Notes: generated by a model from the letters alone, not told the origin. A stretch of 64,000 nt of DNA from Chitinispirillales bacterium (GCA_031254105.1 JAIRVB010000040.1:17970-81969); one strand, 5' to 3'. Counted from the first letter of the stretch, positions 35,671 to 45,093 are shown. Translations and numbers: made by a program.

Positions 35671-35766
35671 TATTTTGTGGAGCATTTTTTGTTTTTGGCG
35701 TCATTTTTTTTATTTTGGATATGAGGAGCATTTTATTAAAGCGTTTGTCTAAAATGCGAAAACGGG

Positions 35767-37095
35767 ATGAGTTTCTTTGGAATAGATGGAATGAAATGCA
35801 AGAACAAATGCACGATGCTGAACAATGAAGCAGCAGCATTATACAAATATCTTCTTATTAACTTTAGTAGATTGTCGCGGGACAAGCAATCTTGCGGTTT
35901 GTTTTTGAAAGTTATAGATGTAGAAGAATTTAAAGTTCTTGTAGTAAATGATTTTAAAGCAGTATCAACGTTCTTAAAGACAATTAAAACCATTAATAAA
36001 TCAGGGACTATTGATAACCCCAATTTTTGTATTTATGTAAAAATATTCCTGCAAGATGAAACATACATAATCATCAACGTTATTGAAAACAGCCATATAA
36101 AATTTAGCGATGGTCAAGTATATGGTACTTGTGTATACCAGTATAAATGCAAATCGCTGATGTTTTTCTCAACCAAAAAAATCTATTTCAAAAGCAAATA
36201 TTCAAAGTATGGGGAATTTACAAGCAGCAGGGAAAATCGTTGGATACCCGCCAATCTTAAAACACTTTGGTATTTACCGGATGTTTTAAAAAATTTTATC
36301 ATGACGTATTTGGCTCAAAAAAACCAAATATGGAAAGATTTCTTACCATATACTTTACACCTTCCTCCACCTGTTTCAATCGAACTGATAAACGATTCAT
36401 ATACGTTAAAGGATTTACTGGAGAAGAAATTCAAAATATATCTTCCCAGAAGTGTTAATAAGAAGCCTTTCGCTGTGATGTATGCCGCCTGTTGTTCGGT
36501 AAAATATGTAGAGGAAAACCAAAAAGGATTGCTCTTTTCATCAGAAATTACTACTATGAAGATGTCGAGAACACAGAAAGAAATGGCAGCGGATTACATT
36601 AGTAATGTAATTTGTAAAAGGTTGAGCGTTTCTGGCGATACTGATGACAACTTTAAGTCAGTTCTTTGTGATTATATCGATATGGCAATGGGTAGAGAAA
36701 AGATTAATCTTTTGTTGGGTAAAAAAACATACAGGAAAAAGCATGATGAATTGGTGGTGAAGTATAGGCTTAAAAGTAAAGTTAAAATTGTTATACCCAA
36801 CACGCCGCTATCTATGATCAAACTCTCCAAAGATTTTATTCGTATTACTACCAACAAACAGCTTGTTGAAGAATCAGTTAAAAACAATAATTGTGTTTGG
36901 AAGTATGCCGAAAAAATAAACAAGGGTAAATATTTGATTTATAGTTTGGATTATAACGGTGAACATTGCACAATCGAAATTGCATACTACAGAAAAAAAT
37001 ATCATATTTTGCAATTATCCAAGAGGTTTAACGAGAAGGTCTTGGATAAAACAAGGGAGTATGTCCAAAATGCCATAGATTTAGCGAATTTGTGA
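35767..37095 (+). CDS. PcfJ-like accessory protein
   Basis: Up to 442 aa; the start is uncertain, and an internal Met (MKCKNKC) is possible. The C-terminal third, LVEESVKNNNCVWKYAEKINKGKYLIYSL followed by EIAYYRKKYHILQL, matches the recalled pattern of PcfJ-like proteins of plasmids and phages (a Cys/His then YA..I..G..LIY motif). The N-terminal 300 residues are not recognised. The gene is AT-rich with Lys/Asn/Ile-heavy codon use, unlike mlaD before it, which suggests transfer. No conjugation genes are adjacent. Confidence 0.55.
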   Translation: MSFFGIDGMKCKNKCTMLNNEAAALYKYLLINFSRLSRDKQSCGLFLKVIDVEEFKVLVVNDFKAVSTFLKTIKTINKSGTIDNPNFCIYVKIFLQDETYIIINVIENSHIKFSDGQVYGTCVYQYKCKSLMFFSTKKIYFKSKYSKYGEFTSSRENRWIPANLKTLWYLPDVLKNFIMTYLAQKNQIWKDFLPYTLHLPPPVSIELINDSYTLKDLLEKKFKIYLPRSVNKKPFAVMYAACCSVKYVEENQKGLLFSSEITTMKMSRTQKEMAADYISNVICKRLSVSGDTDDNFKSVLCDYIDMAMGREKINLLLGKKTYRKKHDELVVKYRLKSKVKIVIPNTPLSMIKLSKDFIRITTNKQLVEESVKNNNCVWKYAEKINKGKYLIYSLDYNGEHCTIEIAYYRKKYHILQLSKRFNEKVLDKTREYVQNAIDLANL

Positions 37096-37442
37096 GTGAA
37101 AGGCGGGATTGAGAGCTACGCGCAACGGCTCCATGAGCGGCAACGCCGAGACGGGAAATTGTTTTCAATTCCGTTAATTTATCCGGTTAGAAAAATGAAC
37201 ATAGAATCGTTATTCATTAGTATTTTTCCATTGACAAACTTTATCGCATTTATTATATTGTATATATAAAAAAATTGCGGATAAATGGTCAAATCTTAAC
37301 CAATATAGCTTTTGCTTTTTTACCTTGGAATTTTACAGAATGAACTCACAAATTTTTAGAGAGAGTATAAATCTTAACCGTTTTGTTCTTAAGGGAGAAT
37401 CGGTTAAATCTTAGTAACCAAACTGGAGTGTTGAATATAATT
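37096..37442. other. Gap before the YhcG-like gene, with a direct-repeat scar
   Basis: No gene is seen. At 37339-37374 there is a 36-base segment matching 32 of 36 bases with the 3' end of the following gene (38454-38489), suggesting an old tandem copy of that gene was lost here. Confidence 0.6.
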
Positions 37443-38495
37443 ATGGCAGATATTATAAAACTACCGGAATATCGCAACTGGCTGCACGATTTGAAACAGC
37501 AGATCAGAAAAGGGCAAATAAAAGCCGCTCTTTCAGTAAACAGCCAGATGATTATGATGTACTGGGATTTGGGCAGACAAATTACCGAAAAACAAGAAAC
37601 CGCACGATGGGGCAGTGGATTCATAGAGCAACTCAGTAAGGATTTAAGGAAAGAGTTTCCAGAAATGTCGGGGTTTTCTTTAAGAAATTTACAAATCATT
37701 AAACAGTGGTATTTATTCTATTCTCAAAGTGAATTATTAAAAACGAAACAACTTGTTTCGCAATTGCCCTTAATTCCTTGGGGACACCATGTTAAAGTAA
37801 TGCAAAAAGTAAAAAATGTAGACCATGCTCTCTTCTACATCAGAAAAACACTCGAAAATAATTGGAGTCGCTCGGTATTAGAGTATCAAATAGAAACCAA
37901 TCTGTATAGCAGACAGGGTAAAGCTGTTACCAATTTTAATAATACTCTGCCGGAACCCCAAAGTGATCTCGCTAACGAAATAATGAAAGATCCCTACAAC
38001 TTCGATTTTTTACGATTAGCGGAAAAAGTAAAAGAAACCGATATTGAAAAGGCGCTTGTAGGGCATATTTCACATTTTTTACCTGAATTGGGCATTGGTT
38101 TTGCCTACATGGGACGACAGTATTTGCTAAAGGTCGGTAAAAAGGAGTATAGGACAGATTTATTATTTTGGCATACTCGTCTTAAATGCTACATAGTTAT
38201 CGAACTGAAAGCGAAAGAGTTTGAACCTGAATTTGTCGGCAAGTTGAATTTTTATATTTCAGCAATTGACGAACTTGTTAAAGATGAACAGGACAAGCCT
38301 ACTATCGGTATTCTGCTTTGTAAAAATAAAGATAATTACGAAGTTGAGTTTTCACTTAAAAACATTAACACCCCTATAGGTGTAAGTACTTTCCATTATA
38401 CCGAACTGGCAGATGATATAAAAGCAGCATTGCCATCGGTAGAAAATTTACAAAATGAACTTATAAATTTTGAGAGAGAGTATGAATCTCAATAG
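37443..38495 (+). CDS. YhcG-like PDDEXK nuclease-domain protein (DUF1016)
   Basis: 350 aa from the ATG at 37443. The N-terminal helical DUF1016 part shows MIMMYWDLGRQITEKQ, WGSGFIEQLSKDLRKEFPEMSGFS and LRNLQIIKQWYLFY. The C-terminal nuclease part shows YRTDLLFWHTRLKCYIVIELKAKEFEPEFVGKLNFYI, with the PD-(D/E)xK Asp and E-x-K residues. Members occur near restriction-modification and mobile genes; function is not settled. Alone here, AT-rich, next to another accessory gene and flanked by a direct repeat of its own 3' end. Confidence 0.88.
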   Translation: MADIIKLPEYRNWLHDLKQQIRKGQIKAALSVNSQMIMMYWDLGRQITEKQETARWGSGFIEQLSKDLRKEFPEMSGFSLRNLQIIKQWYLFYSQSELLKTKQLVSQLPLIPWGHHVKVMQKVKNVDHALFYIRKTLENNWSRSVLEYQIETNLYSRQGKAVTNFNNTLPEPQSDLANEIMKDPYNFDFLRLAEKVKETDIEKALVGHISHFLPELGIGFAYMGRQYLLKVGKKEYRTDLLFWHTRLKCYIVIELKAKEFEPEFVGKLNFYISAIDELVKDEQDKPTIGILLCKNKDNYEVEFSLKNINTPIGVSTFHYTELADDIKAALPSVENLQNELINFEREYESQ

Positions 38496-38756
38496 TCAAA
38501 CAGAAATGCTTCGATAATGAAAAAGGTTTCTTTTTGGACATTCTTTCCAGATATGAAATTGCGTCATCTCTTTGTTTTGTTTATATGTTTTTTGGGTACT
38601 GGCATTATTTGTTGAGTTATGTATTGGTGTCAATATTCTACTTAATTTTGTTGTACGTTTATTTAATTTGTGGTTTAACATGCTCCCTTCAGGAATCTCA
38701 GCGGCAGCAACACAACATACGCAGCAAATAATAACTGTTCCGAAAAGTTTTCTCAT
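38496..38756 (-). CDS. Possible small exported protein
   Basis: 86 aa from the ATG at 38756. The N-terminus MRKLFGTVIICCVCCVAAAEIPEG looks like a signal peptide with cleavage after AAA, and a basic, Asn/Thr-rich mature part follows. The ribosome binding site is weak and I do not recognise a family. It abuts the YhcG-like gene tail to tail. Confidence 0.35.
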   Translation of the reverse strand: MRKLFGTVIICCVCCVAAAEIPEGSMLNHKLNKRTTKLSRILTPIHNSTNNASTQKTYKQNKEMTQFHIWKECPKRNLFHYRSISV

Positions 38757-38934
38757 TCTCAGCCGCCCGCCCACGTATTATAAACCGGTTTTATGATATA
38801 TTCTTAAATAATATTTCCATAAAACAGATTTTAGTAAATAATCAGTCACCAAATTTATAATATAAACACCATAGAAGAAGAAAAGATGTTACTCAAATAA
38901 CGTAAAATTCTGACCTTTTAATGAATGATATATG

Positions 38935-39972
38935 CTAATAGTTATTCATTATGTTTATAAGTTCTTCAATTTTTGAATAGTCGGCAAATCTTGAGGGAGT
39001 TGTTCCGTAGCTGGAACTGATATACTTCATTACCAGAAACTTGGCTATGAGGTCAGCTGAAAGTTCGTCAGGATGGTAGTCATATTCGGAGAGGGGGAAT
39101 TTTTTTCTGTACTGAGTGACAACACTAAGATCTCTGTAATCGACTTTAGATTTTTTACCTTTACGCGGGGTAAAACCTTTTGATGTGGAATCAACTGTAA
39201 TCGCGATCCGGTGAAGATTACCCGCGCCTCCTTTGCCGTCATCCCTCAAAACAAGTCCCGGAAGGATATAATTTTTATCTCTTGGGGAAGCTTTAATCAC
39301 CCATTCCTTAGGTGAGACGCTGGTAAGAAATTGCCCCCTGTCCTGTATGATATCATCGACTAATTGCGTGTTTATTTTACGAAATCCCCAGACTACTCTG
39401 TAGAACGCCTCAAACGGTTCAGGGATGATTAATTGGAGTATACGTACCTTCTCATGAATCAAAATCTCAAAGCCTGTAAACTTCAGGCTTGACTGCATTT
39501 CCATGCGCTCACGCATAACACTGATAAGCTTATCGGTTAATACGATATGCTTGACAGCGCAAAATCCATCAAAACCGGAGGAATCACTTAAAAGAACAAA
39601 ACTCCAAGGCAGAGCGCCAAGTCTTGGAAACTCAAGCCTGATGACACTGTCAATTTGACCAACATACTGAGTAAGCGTTTCCCTATCCTCATCGGAAAAG
39701 TCACGCACAGCGGCCTCAAACGCTTCACGCCATTCTTTATTTGATCTCCGTTCCGTAGAACTATTCGTGTATCTCTCATCTATGCTCAGCTTCCACGCCG
39801 GTATTCTCGCAACGCAAGACCCGGACAACTGAGGAGTCACAACATTAAGCGCTTCCTCTCTGTCTAAAAATATTATCTCAGCTTTTGCATTAAGTTTATC
39901 AGGCTGAGAGAATACAGGGGCAGAGATCAAGAGTATTATTAGTAAATGTTTAAATATCATGCTTTTTATCAT
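38935..39972 (-). CDS. Exported protein resembling a zinc peptidase with a damaged HExxH motif
   Basis: 345 aa with a signal peptide (FKHLLIILLISAPVFSQ). The middle contains ILIHEKVRILQLIIPEPF and the C-terminal part HPDELSADLIAKFLVMKY. That combination looks like a peptidase fold where HExxH and a later HPxExxAD motif bind zinc. Here the second His of HExxH is Arg (HEKVR; codon CGT, one base from CAT). Either the family uses another ligand or this copy is inactive. No neighbour explains its role. Confidence 0.5.
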   Translation of the reverse strand: MIKSMIFKHLLIILLISAPVFSQPDKLNAKAEIIFLDREEALNVVTPQLSGSCVARIPAWKLSIDERYTNSSTERRSNKEWREAFEAAVRDFSDEDRETLTQYVGQIDSVIRLEFPRLGALPWSFVLLSDSSGFDGFCAVKHIVLTDKLISVMRERMEMQSSLKFTGFEILIHEKVRILQLIIPEPFEAFYRVVWGFRKINTQLVDDIIQDRGQFLTSVSPKEWVIKASPRDKNYILPGLVLRDDGKGGAGNLHRIAITVDSTSKGFTPRKGKKSKVDYRDLSVVTQYRKKFPLSEYDYHPDELSADLIAKFLVMKYISSSYGTTPSRFADYSKIEELINIMNNY

Positions 39973-40039
39973 AACTTATAATATAAATTAAGCATCTGTT
40001 CAACTGTTCACTAATCACTGTCCACTAATTACTATTATT

Positions 40040-40792
40040 TTAAGATAAGTATTCCGCCCGCGGATGATGTACAAAAACCGCAACTGTCGAATGTTCAGGT
40101 TCCATCTGAAAACCTTCCGTAAGCGTAATGCCTAGCCTCTCCTCTACTCCCATGAGCTCAAGGAGCCGCTTTTGCTCCTCTAAACCCGGCAGACCAGAAT
40201 AGCCGAAACTGTAGCGCCGTCCCGCGTCGCGGGACAACCCAAGAGCGCGGCGGATCTCAGCTGATACTTTATCCGCAATTGTTTCCACTAAAAAATTCGC
40301 GATTCCGTTAAGGTAAAATCCGTCGCTGTAGCGTCCCTGATTTTGCAGGAAATCTCTGCTTCTTTCGCTGAGAAGAGCGCCAATAGACACCGCCTGGACA
40401 GATAATACATCTCCTTCGGGGCGAATATAATCCGCCAATGACAAACCGCTTTTTTCCATACGTGGGAAAGTGAACGCTGCAAGTTCAGTGTGATAATCGG
40501 AAGGATCGAGTATCGAGACAGTTTCTTTTTCGGAAATTACAGGGAAAAATCCGTAAAAACCCCTCGCGTCAACAAGCTCATCTTTTACTATACACGCGGC
40601 AAGCCTCTCATAAGCAGGTGTAAATTCCTCCTTTTGAGCGCTTGCGTAAGCGGTTTCGTTAAGGTTGCCTCCGCCCCACCATGCTTTAAATAACCGCTCA
40701 CGGTTCAGGTTTTCAAGAAGCGCGGCCGCGTTCCATTTGAGAACTTCTCCTGTGCCGAAAAAAGGCGGTTCTATAAAATAATCGTATTCCAT
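40040..40792 (-). CDS. Methionine synthase activation domain as a separate protein
   Basis: 250 aa. It shows IEPPFFGTGEVLKWN, LFKAWWGGGN, DYIRPEGDVLSVQAVSIGALLSER, ADKVSAEIRRALGL and RRYSFGYSGLPGLEEQKRLLELM. These are the pattern of the MetH C-terminal reactivation domain, which binds SAM and re-methylates oxidised cob(II)alamin with a flavodoxin as electron donor. It follows metH on the same strand after a 160-base spacer, so the enzyme is in two pieces here. Split MetH occurs in various anaerobes. Confidence 0.88.
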   Translation of the reverse strand: MEYDYFIEPPFFGTGEVLKWNAAALLENLNRERLFKAWWGGGNLNETAYASAQKEEFTPAYERLAACIVKDELVDARGFYGFFPVISEKETVSILDPSDYHTELAAFTFPRMEKSGLSLADYIRPEGDVLSVQAVSIGALLSERSRDFLQNQGRYSDGFYLNGIANFLVETIADKVSAEIRRALGLSRDAGRRYSFGYSGLPGLEEQKRLLELMGVEERLGITLTEGFQMEPEHSTVAVFVHHPRAEYLS

Positions 40793-40952
40793 CTTTGTAC
40801 AGTGAGTGTAACAAAAGATTTGCTTTTAAACACCACCCGCACGTCGGCGGGAGTCTATTGTTCCATTCCAAGATGACGGGTTAAGAACAATGGAATCCAG
40901 CCTTCACGTGAGGATGGATAAAAGATACATTTTTGTTATCCCTCTTTCTCCT
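40793..40952. repeat. Spacer with an inverted repeat between the two MetH parts
   Basis: TTGTTCCATTCCA (about 40858-40870) and its inverted counterpart GAACAATGGAAT (about 40887-40898) can form a long stem. It may be another dispersed palindrome or a processing hairpin within the metH message. Confidence 0.45.
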
Positions 40953-43526
40953 CTATCTTTTTGACGATGAAACAGAATTAAGAATTTTTGACGTGTCAAA
41001 GGCATCTCTTGCGTAATACACACCGGAAGCGTAGTCAGAACCATTGTCAAGCCTAGTTATCCTCGAAGCGAATTCCTTATTGACAGCCGCGCCGCCAATG
41101 ATAACCGGAACATTAATGCCAAGACGGCTAAACTCCTTAACACATTCAGCCATCTGGCGGCTTGTGGTGACAAGAAGCGCGGAGAGTCCGACAGCATCAG
41201 GTTTTTCACGCTTTACAGCTTCTACAATTGTGCCGATTGCAACCTGTTTGCCAAGATCTACCACTTCAAAACCCTGATTGCGCAGGATTGACGCGACTAA
41301 ATTTTTACCTATATCGTGAACGTCTCCGTAGACAGTCGCTATTACAATTTTCCCTTTGGCCGCGCTGCCCGCTTCCTTAAGATGCGGCTCAAGTATGGAC
41401 ACAGCTTCTTTCATCACTTCCGCGGCTTGCAGAACAAAAGGCAATATCATCTCCCCATCAGCCATTTTTTCACCCACTTCAGACATTGCGGGTAAAAGGA
41501 TAGTGTTGAGGATATCTGTTGCGGCAGTGGTTTTGAGAAGCTCTCTTATCGTTTCTGTCAGGCCGCGTTTGTCTCTGTTGAGAACCGCGCCGCGCAGACG
41601 TTCTTGAGGTGATGATAACAGCGTTGATTGAACGGAAGTTGTTTTCTTTATCTCAGATACCGCAGATACTGTTTCATTCTCAAAGAATTCAACAAACCTT
41701 TGCAGCGCATCCCGCTTCCTGTCAAGCAGCAAATCCTCACCAAGCTCACGAATTTTCGAATCATATTTATTCACATCATCAATATGTAAAGGATTGTAAA
41801 TTGCGGCGTCAAGTCCAGCTAAAACAGCATGATGAAGCATAAGATTGTTGAGGATTCTTCTCGCTTTCGGCTTAAGACCGAATGAGACATTGCTCACACC
41901 CATTGCGGTGCGGACATTTGGGAAACTCTTCTTTATCATCCGCAAAGCTTTAAGACTCTCATTTGCGGCACCGGCCATATGGACTTCACCCGTTGCAAGC
42001 GTGAATACGAGAGGATCAATATACAAAAAATGTTCCGGCAAACCGAACTCATCACAGGCAAGTTTTCTTAACGCGGAGGCAACCTCAAGCTTACGCTGCG
42101 CCGTTGCTGCCATACCCGCATCATCAATAGTAAGCGCGATAACAGGGCAGCCAAAATCTGCCGCTAACCGTAAAATTTTTCGCGCCTTTTCGCCGCCATG
42201 CTCAAGGTTTATTGAGTTTATAAGCACTGATCCGGGACTTTTATAGAGCGCTGCTTCTAAAACAGCAGGTTCCGTTGTATCAATACAAAACGGAACGGCG
42301 ATTCTGTCGCTCAAAAACTTAACTACATCCCCCATCGTCTGCGCTTCGCTCACATCAAGCTCATTAGCAGCTACGCAGATATCAACAAGGCTGCTTTTAT
42401 GGTCAATCTGCTCTTTTGCTATCTGATACAACTCATCAAAATTGCGGTTCAACACATGTTCTTTAGTCTTTTTTGATCCTTGAGTGTTAAGCCGTTCACC
42501 AATAATAATCGGCCTTGATGCCTGCTCCAGATCAATACCGGAAATCGAAGTGGACAAAAAACAGCTGCGTTTTTGTCTCCGGGCGGCTTTAACATTTTCA
42601 AGAGCTTGCGCAAGAGCGCGTATGTGATCGGGAGAGGTGCCGCAGCAGCCGCCGACAACCGATACTCCTTTTTGCGCGACAAACGGAAGCACTTTATCCG
42701 CAAACTCAGCAGATTCCATTTTGTAAACAGCTTTACCGTCAATATTACAGGGCAGGCCCGCGTTAGGCAGCATAGAAACAGGAAGCGTTGACTTTTCAAG
42801 CAATTTATCAATCCATGGCGCCATCTCATCAGGCCCTGTGCTGCAGTTAAGACCCGCTATATCCGCGCCCATCGCCTGAACAGCGCCAAGAAAAGCGTAT
42901 ATATCGCTGCCCAAAAGCATGTGCCCGCCTGCGTCCATAGTAATTTGCACCTGAAGCGGTATTTTTTGGTTAGTCAACCTCTCAAGACGGCGGATACCGT
43001 AAATAGCGGCACGCACCTCCAAAAGATCCTGAGATGTTTCGATAAGAAGCAGATCCGCTCCGCCCTCAAGCAATCCTTGCGCCTGCTCCTGAAAGATATC
43101 AGCTAATTTCTCAAAAGTTACCGTTGATAACTCTTTATCGTTTGATGAAGGAAGAAAGCCTGTCGGGCCTATTGATCCGCAGACAAATCTATTTTTTGTC
43201 CCTCCGCATTTGTTAATAGCTCCACGGGCAACAGCGGCGGCGGCTTTGTTGATTTCAAGCGCACGATCACCAAGACCAAACTCCTCAAGCTTTGGCCTGC
43301 TTGCGCCAAACGTGTTTGTCTCTATTACATGCGCCCCAGCTTCCAAATATTTACAATGTATCGTCTCTATAAGATCCGGACGGGTGATATTAAGGTATTC
43401 ATTGCAGCCGTCATATCCGCCAAAATCTTTTTTTGACGGCTCAAATTTTTGAATTTCGGTTCCAAGCGCGCCGTCAAAAATAATTGGTTCGCGGTTGTTA
43501 ATCATTTCAAGATAGGGATGCTTCAT
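40953..43526 (-). CDS. metH: Cobalamin-dependent methionine synthase (without activation domain)
   Basis: 857 aa. The order is a homocysteine-binding barrel (GALGTEIQKF; zinc ligands in GLNCSTG and VVGGCCGTSPDHI), then a pterin-binding barrel from about residue 330 (IIGERLNTQGSKKTKE, FCIDTTEPAV). After that come a helical cap and the B12-binding domain with GDVHDIGKNLVASIL (His as cobalt ligand) and GLSALLVTT. The reactivation domain is encoded separately downstream. It transfers the methyl group of methyl-tetrahydrofolate to homocysteine. Its ATG overlaps the stop of the HepT-like gene (ATGA), an unusual coupling. Confidence 0.96.
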   Translation of the reverse strand: MKHPYLEMINNREPIIFDGALGTEIQKFEPSKKDFGGYDGCNEYLNITRPDLIETIHCKYLEAGAHVIETNTFGASRPKLEEFGLGDRALEINKAAAAVARGAINKCGGTKNRFVCGSIGPTGFLPSSNDKELSTVTFEKLADIFQEQAQGLLEGGADLLLIETSQDLLEVRAAIYGIRRLERLTNQKIPLQVQITMDAGGHMLLGSDIYAFLGAVQAMGADIAGLNCSTGPDEMAPWIDKLLEKSTLPVSMLPNAGLPCNIDGKAVYKMESAEFADKVLPFVAQKGVSVVGGCCGTSPDHIRALAQALENVKAARRQKRSCFLSTSISGIDLEQASRPIIIGERLNTQGSKKTKEHVLNRNFDELYQIAKEQIDHKSSLVDICVAANELDVSEAQTMGDVVKFLSDRIAVPFCIDTTEPAVLEAALYKSPGSVLINSINLEHGGEKARKILRLAADFGCPVIALTIDDAGMAATAQRKLEVASALRKLACDEFGLPEHFLYIDPLVFTLATGEVHMAGAANESLKALRMIKKSFPNVRTAMGVSNVSFGLKPKARRILNNLMLHHAVLAGLDAAIYNPLHIDDVNKYDSKIRELGEDLLLDRKRDALQRFVEFFENETVSAVSEIKKTTSVQSTLLSSPQERLRGAVLNRDKRGLTETIRELLKTTAATDILNTILLPAMSEVGEKMADGEMILPFVLQAAEVMKEAVSILEPHLKEAGSAAKGKIVIATVYGDVHDIGKNLVASILRNQGFEVVDLGKQVAIGTIVEAVKREKPDAVGLSALLVTTSRQMAECVKEFSRLGINVPVIIGGAAVNKEFASRITRLDNGSDYASGVYYARDAFDTSKILNSVSSSKR

Positions 43527-43897
43527 GGTGATAAATCATCTTTCATTTGTTTTATTACCGCGAGAAGCGGCGGTATATCGTTTTTCAGAGCGTCAAAAAC
43601 TACTTCAATATCTATTTGAAAATATCCGTGAACCATTCTGTCACGCATTCCCATTACTCTCTTCCATGGAATTAATGGATAATTGGGCAGTAATTGACTT
43701 TCCGTATATCTGTCTATTCGCTTGACCTCTTCTCCGATAACTATGAACGACATGCAAATTCCGTTTAGCCGCAGCATCCCATCCGGCGACTCCGGCAATT
43801 CGCTGATATTCTCTATTTGTGATACAGCTTCAAGCAAACTTTCAATTAACCGCTCTACCTGTTCGAGGAGTTCGATTATAAGAGTATTATCAGACAT
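43523..43897 (-). CDS. hepT: HepT-like HEPN ribonuclease toxin
   Basis: 124 aa from the ATG at 43897. The HEPN catalytic motif RX4HXY appears as RDRMVHGYF. The helical remainder matches the DUF86/HepT family. HepT cleaves RNA and is silenced when its partner MntA adds AMP to the Tyr of this motif. The start overlaps the stop of the mntA-like gene by 8 bases, and its own stop overlaps the start of metH. Confidence 0.9.
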   Translation of the reverse strand: MSDNTLIIELLEQVERLIESLLEAVSQIENISELPESPDGMLRLNGICMSFIVIGEEVKRIDRYTESQLLPNYPLIPWKRVMGMRDRMVHGYFQIDIEVVFDALKNDIPPLLAVIKQMKDDLSP

Positions 43898-44183
43898 AGA
43901 TAATATCCCGCATAATACGTTTAACAAAAGAGGGGCGCAAATTTCCATGTTTTCTTATTACATCAACCGGAGCGCCCAAAAACTTTTCAAGCTGCATGGG
44001 CAACTCCACCATAGACTTGAGTCCAAGCGATTTTCCTTCATAGTAGATATCAATATCACTGTGGGAAGTCTGTTCTCCGCGCGCTACCGAACCAAAAATT
44101 CCAATCCGTTCAATGCCGTATTCAGAAGAATACAATTGTTTGAATTGGCGTAATTTATTTAAATACTCGTTATTTGCTTGCAT
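43890..44183 (-). CDS. mntA: MntA-like nucleotidyltransferase antitoxin
   Basis: 97 aa from the ATG at 44183. IGIFGSVARGEQTSHSDIDIYY is the GSx10DxD catalytic motif of minimal nucleotidyltransferases, and LEKFLGAPVDVIRKHG holds the third acidic residue. In HepT/MntA pairs it polyAMPylates the toxin. First gene of a unit with hepT and metH. The longer reading to 44339 crosses the neighbouring MBL gene and is not used. Confidence 0.9.
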   Translation of the reverse strand: MQANNEYLNKLRQFKQLYSSEYGIERIGIFGSVARGEQTSHSDIDIYYEGKSLGLKSMVELPMQLEKFLGAPVDVIRKHGNLRPSFVKRIMRDIIYV

Positions 44184-44253
44184 ACCGGTACCTATCTTAC
44201 TGTTTTTTGATATATTTTTAGTAATGGCATTATTATCATGTGAACATTTGATC

Positions 44254-45093
44254 TTACTCGCCCAACGTAAAATCAAATCCACCCTTACCATTGCTCTTTG
44301 CCCTGCCATAGCCCGGCGCGGGGAGATGCATCCCGCCAATCAGCCAGTTGTTGTCTATAGACATTTGAATCAACCTTTTGCGTGTTTCAATAGAGGCTTT
44401 TTTGTCCATATCAAAACTTGCGCACTCATCGGGATTAGGAAACTGGAGCGCGGCAGCGTGCAAAAAGTCAGCGGCTATCAGAAGCTTCTTCTTTCCTGTG
44501 CCAATCAAAAACGCAGTGTGTCCCGGCGTATGCCCAGACGCGTATATGGCGACAATACCGGGGGCCGGAGAATCACCATACGAAAATGTTTTATAGCGGT
44601 TTCCGTAAGCTTTGGCGGTCTTTTTTTGCAAACCGGAGTTAGGCGTTTTGCCGGCGCTCCAATACTCCCTCTCTTTTTTATTGATAAATACCGGAGCGGC
44701 AAAGACAGCCGTCCCATCCTCTTTTAAAAGCCCTGATACGTGATCGCCGTGTTCGTGCGTAATAAAAATTGCGTCTATCTTAGACGGATCAATCACATTT
44801 TCCTTTATCGCATTGCCGAAACCGGCATCAATAAGGTATGTCTTGGAACCAATCTTCACTAAAAACACATTAACAGCCGAAGGCGCTTTGCCATCAGGCA
44901 TATACTCGAGTCTCCGCTCATTGGTAAGCGGCCCGCTAAACAACCCGGCATCCATCATCCTTCCGGGAATTTCGTCTATTGTAATGATTTCGATACCGTC
45001 ATCCAAAACTAACGGCGAGGATGATTTTACCTGTGTAAACGCAGGAAGCGCAGCCACAAACGCGCATAACGCAATCGAAATACCCCGCAACAT
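44254..45093 (-). CDS. Exported MBL-fold metallo-hydrolase
   Basis: 279 aa with a signal peptide (MLRGISIALCAFVAALPAFTQ). The beta-lactamase-fold zinc site is FITHEHGDHVSGL (HxHxDH), followed by ASGHTPGHTAFLIG, IAADFLHAA (Asp ligand) and the late His in GGMHLPAPG. This pattern is that of periplasmic lactonase-type or general MBL hydrolases; the substrate is not readable. A single-gene unit. Confidence 0.88.
   Translation of the reverse strand: MLRGISIALCAFVAALPAFTQVKSSSPLVLDDGIEIITIDEIPGRMMDAGLFSGPLTNERRLEYMPDGKAPSAVNVFLVKIGSKTYLIDAGFGNAIKENVIDPSKIDAIFITHEHGDHVSGLLKEDGTAVFAAPVFINKKEREYWSAGKTPNSGLQKKTAKAYGNRYKTFSYGDSPAPGIVAIYASGHTPGHTAFLIGTGKKKLLIAADFLHAAALQFPNPDECASFDMDKKASIETRKRLIQMSIDNNWLIGGMHLPAPGYGRAKSNGKGGFDFTLGE

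Noticed and set aside
35131..35685. 184-aa minus-strand frame over mlaD
   Set aside because: Antisense shadow of mlaD and the repeat after it; no start signal or known motif.
44113..44727. 204-aa plus-strand frame
   Set aside because: It is antisense to the MBL hydrolase and MntA genes, whose motifs are unambiguous.
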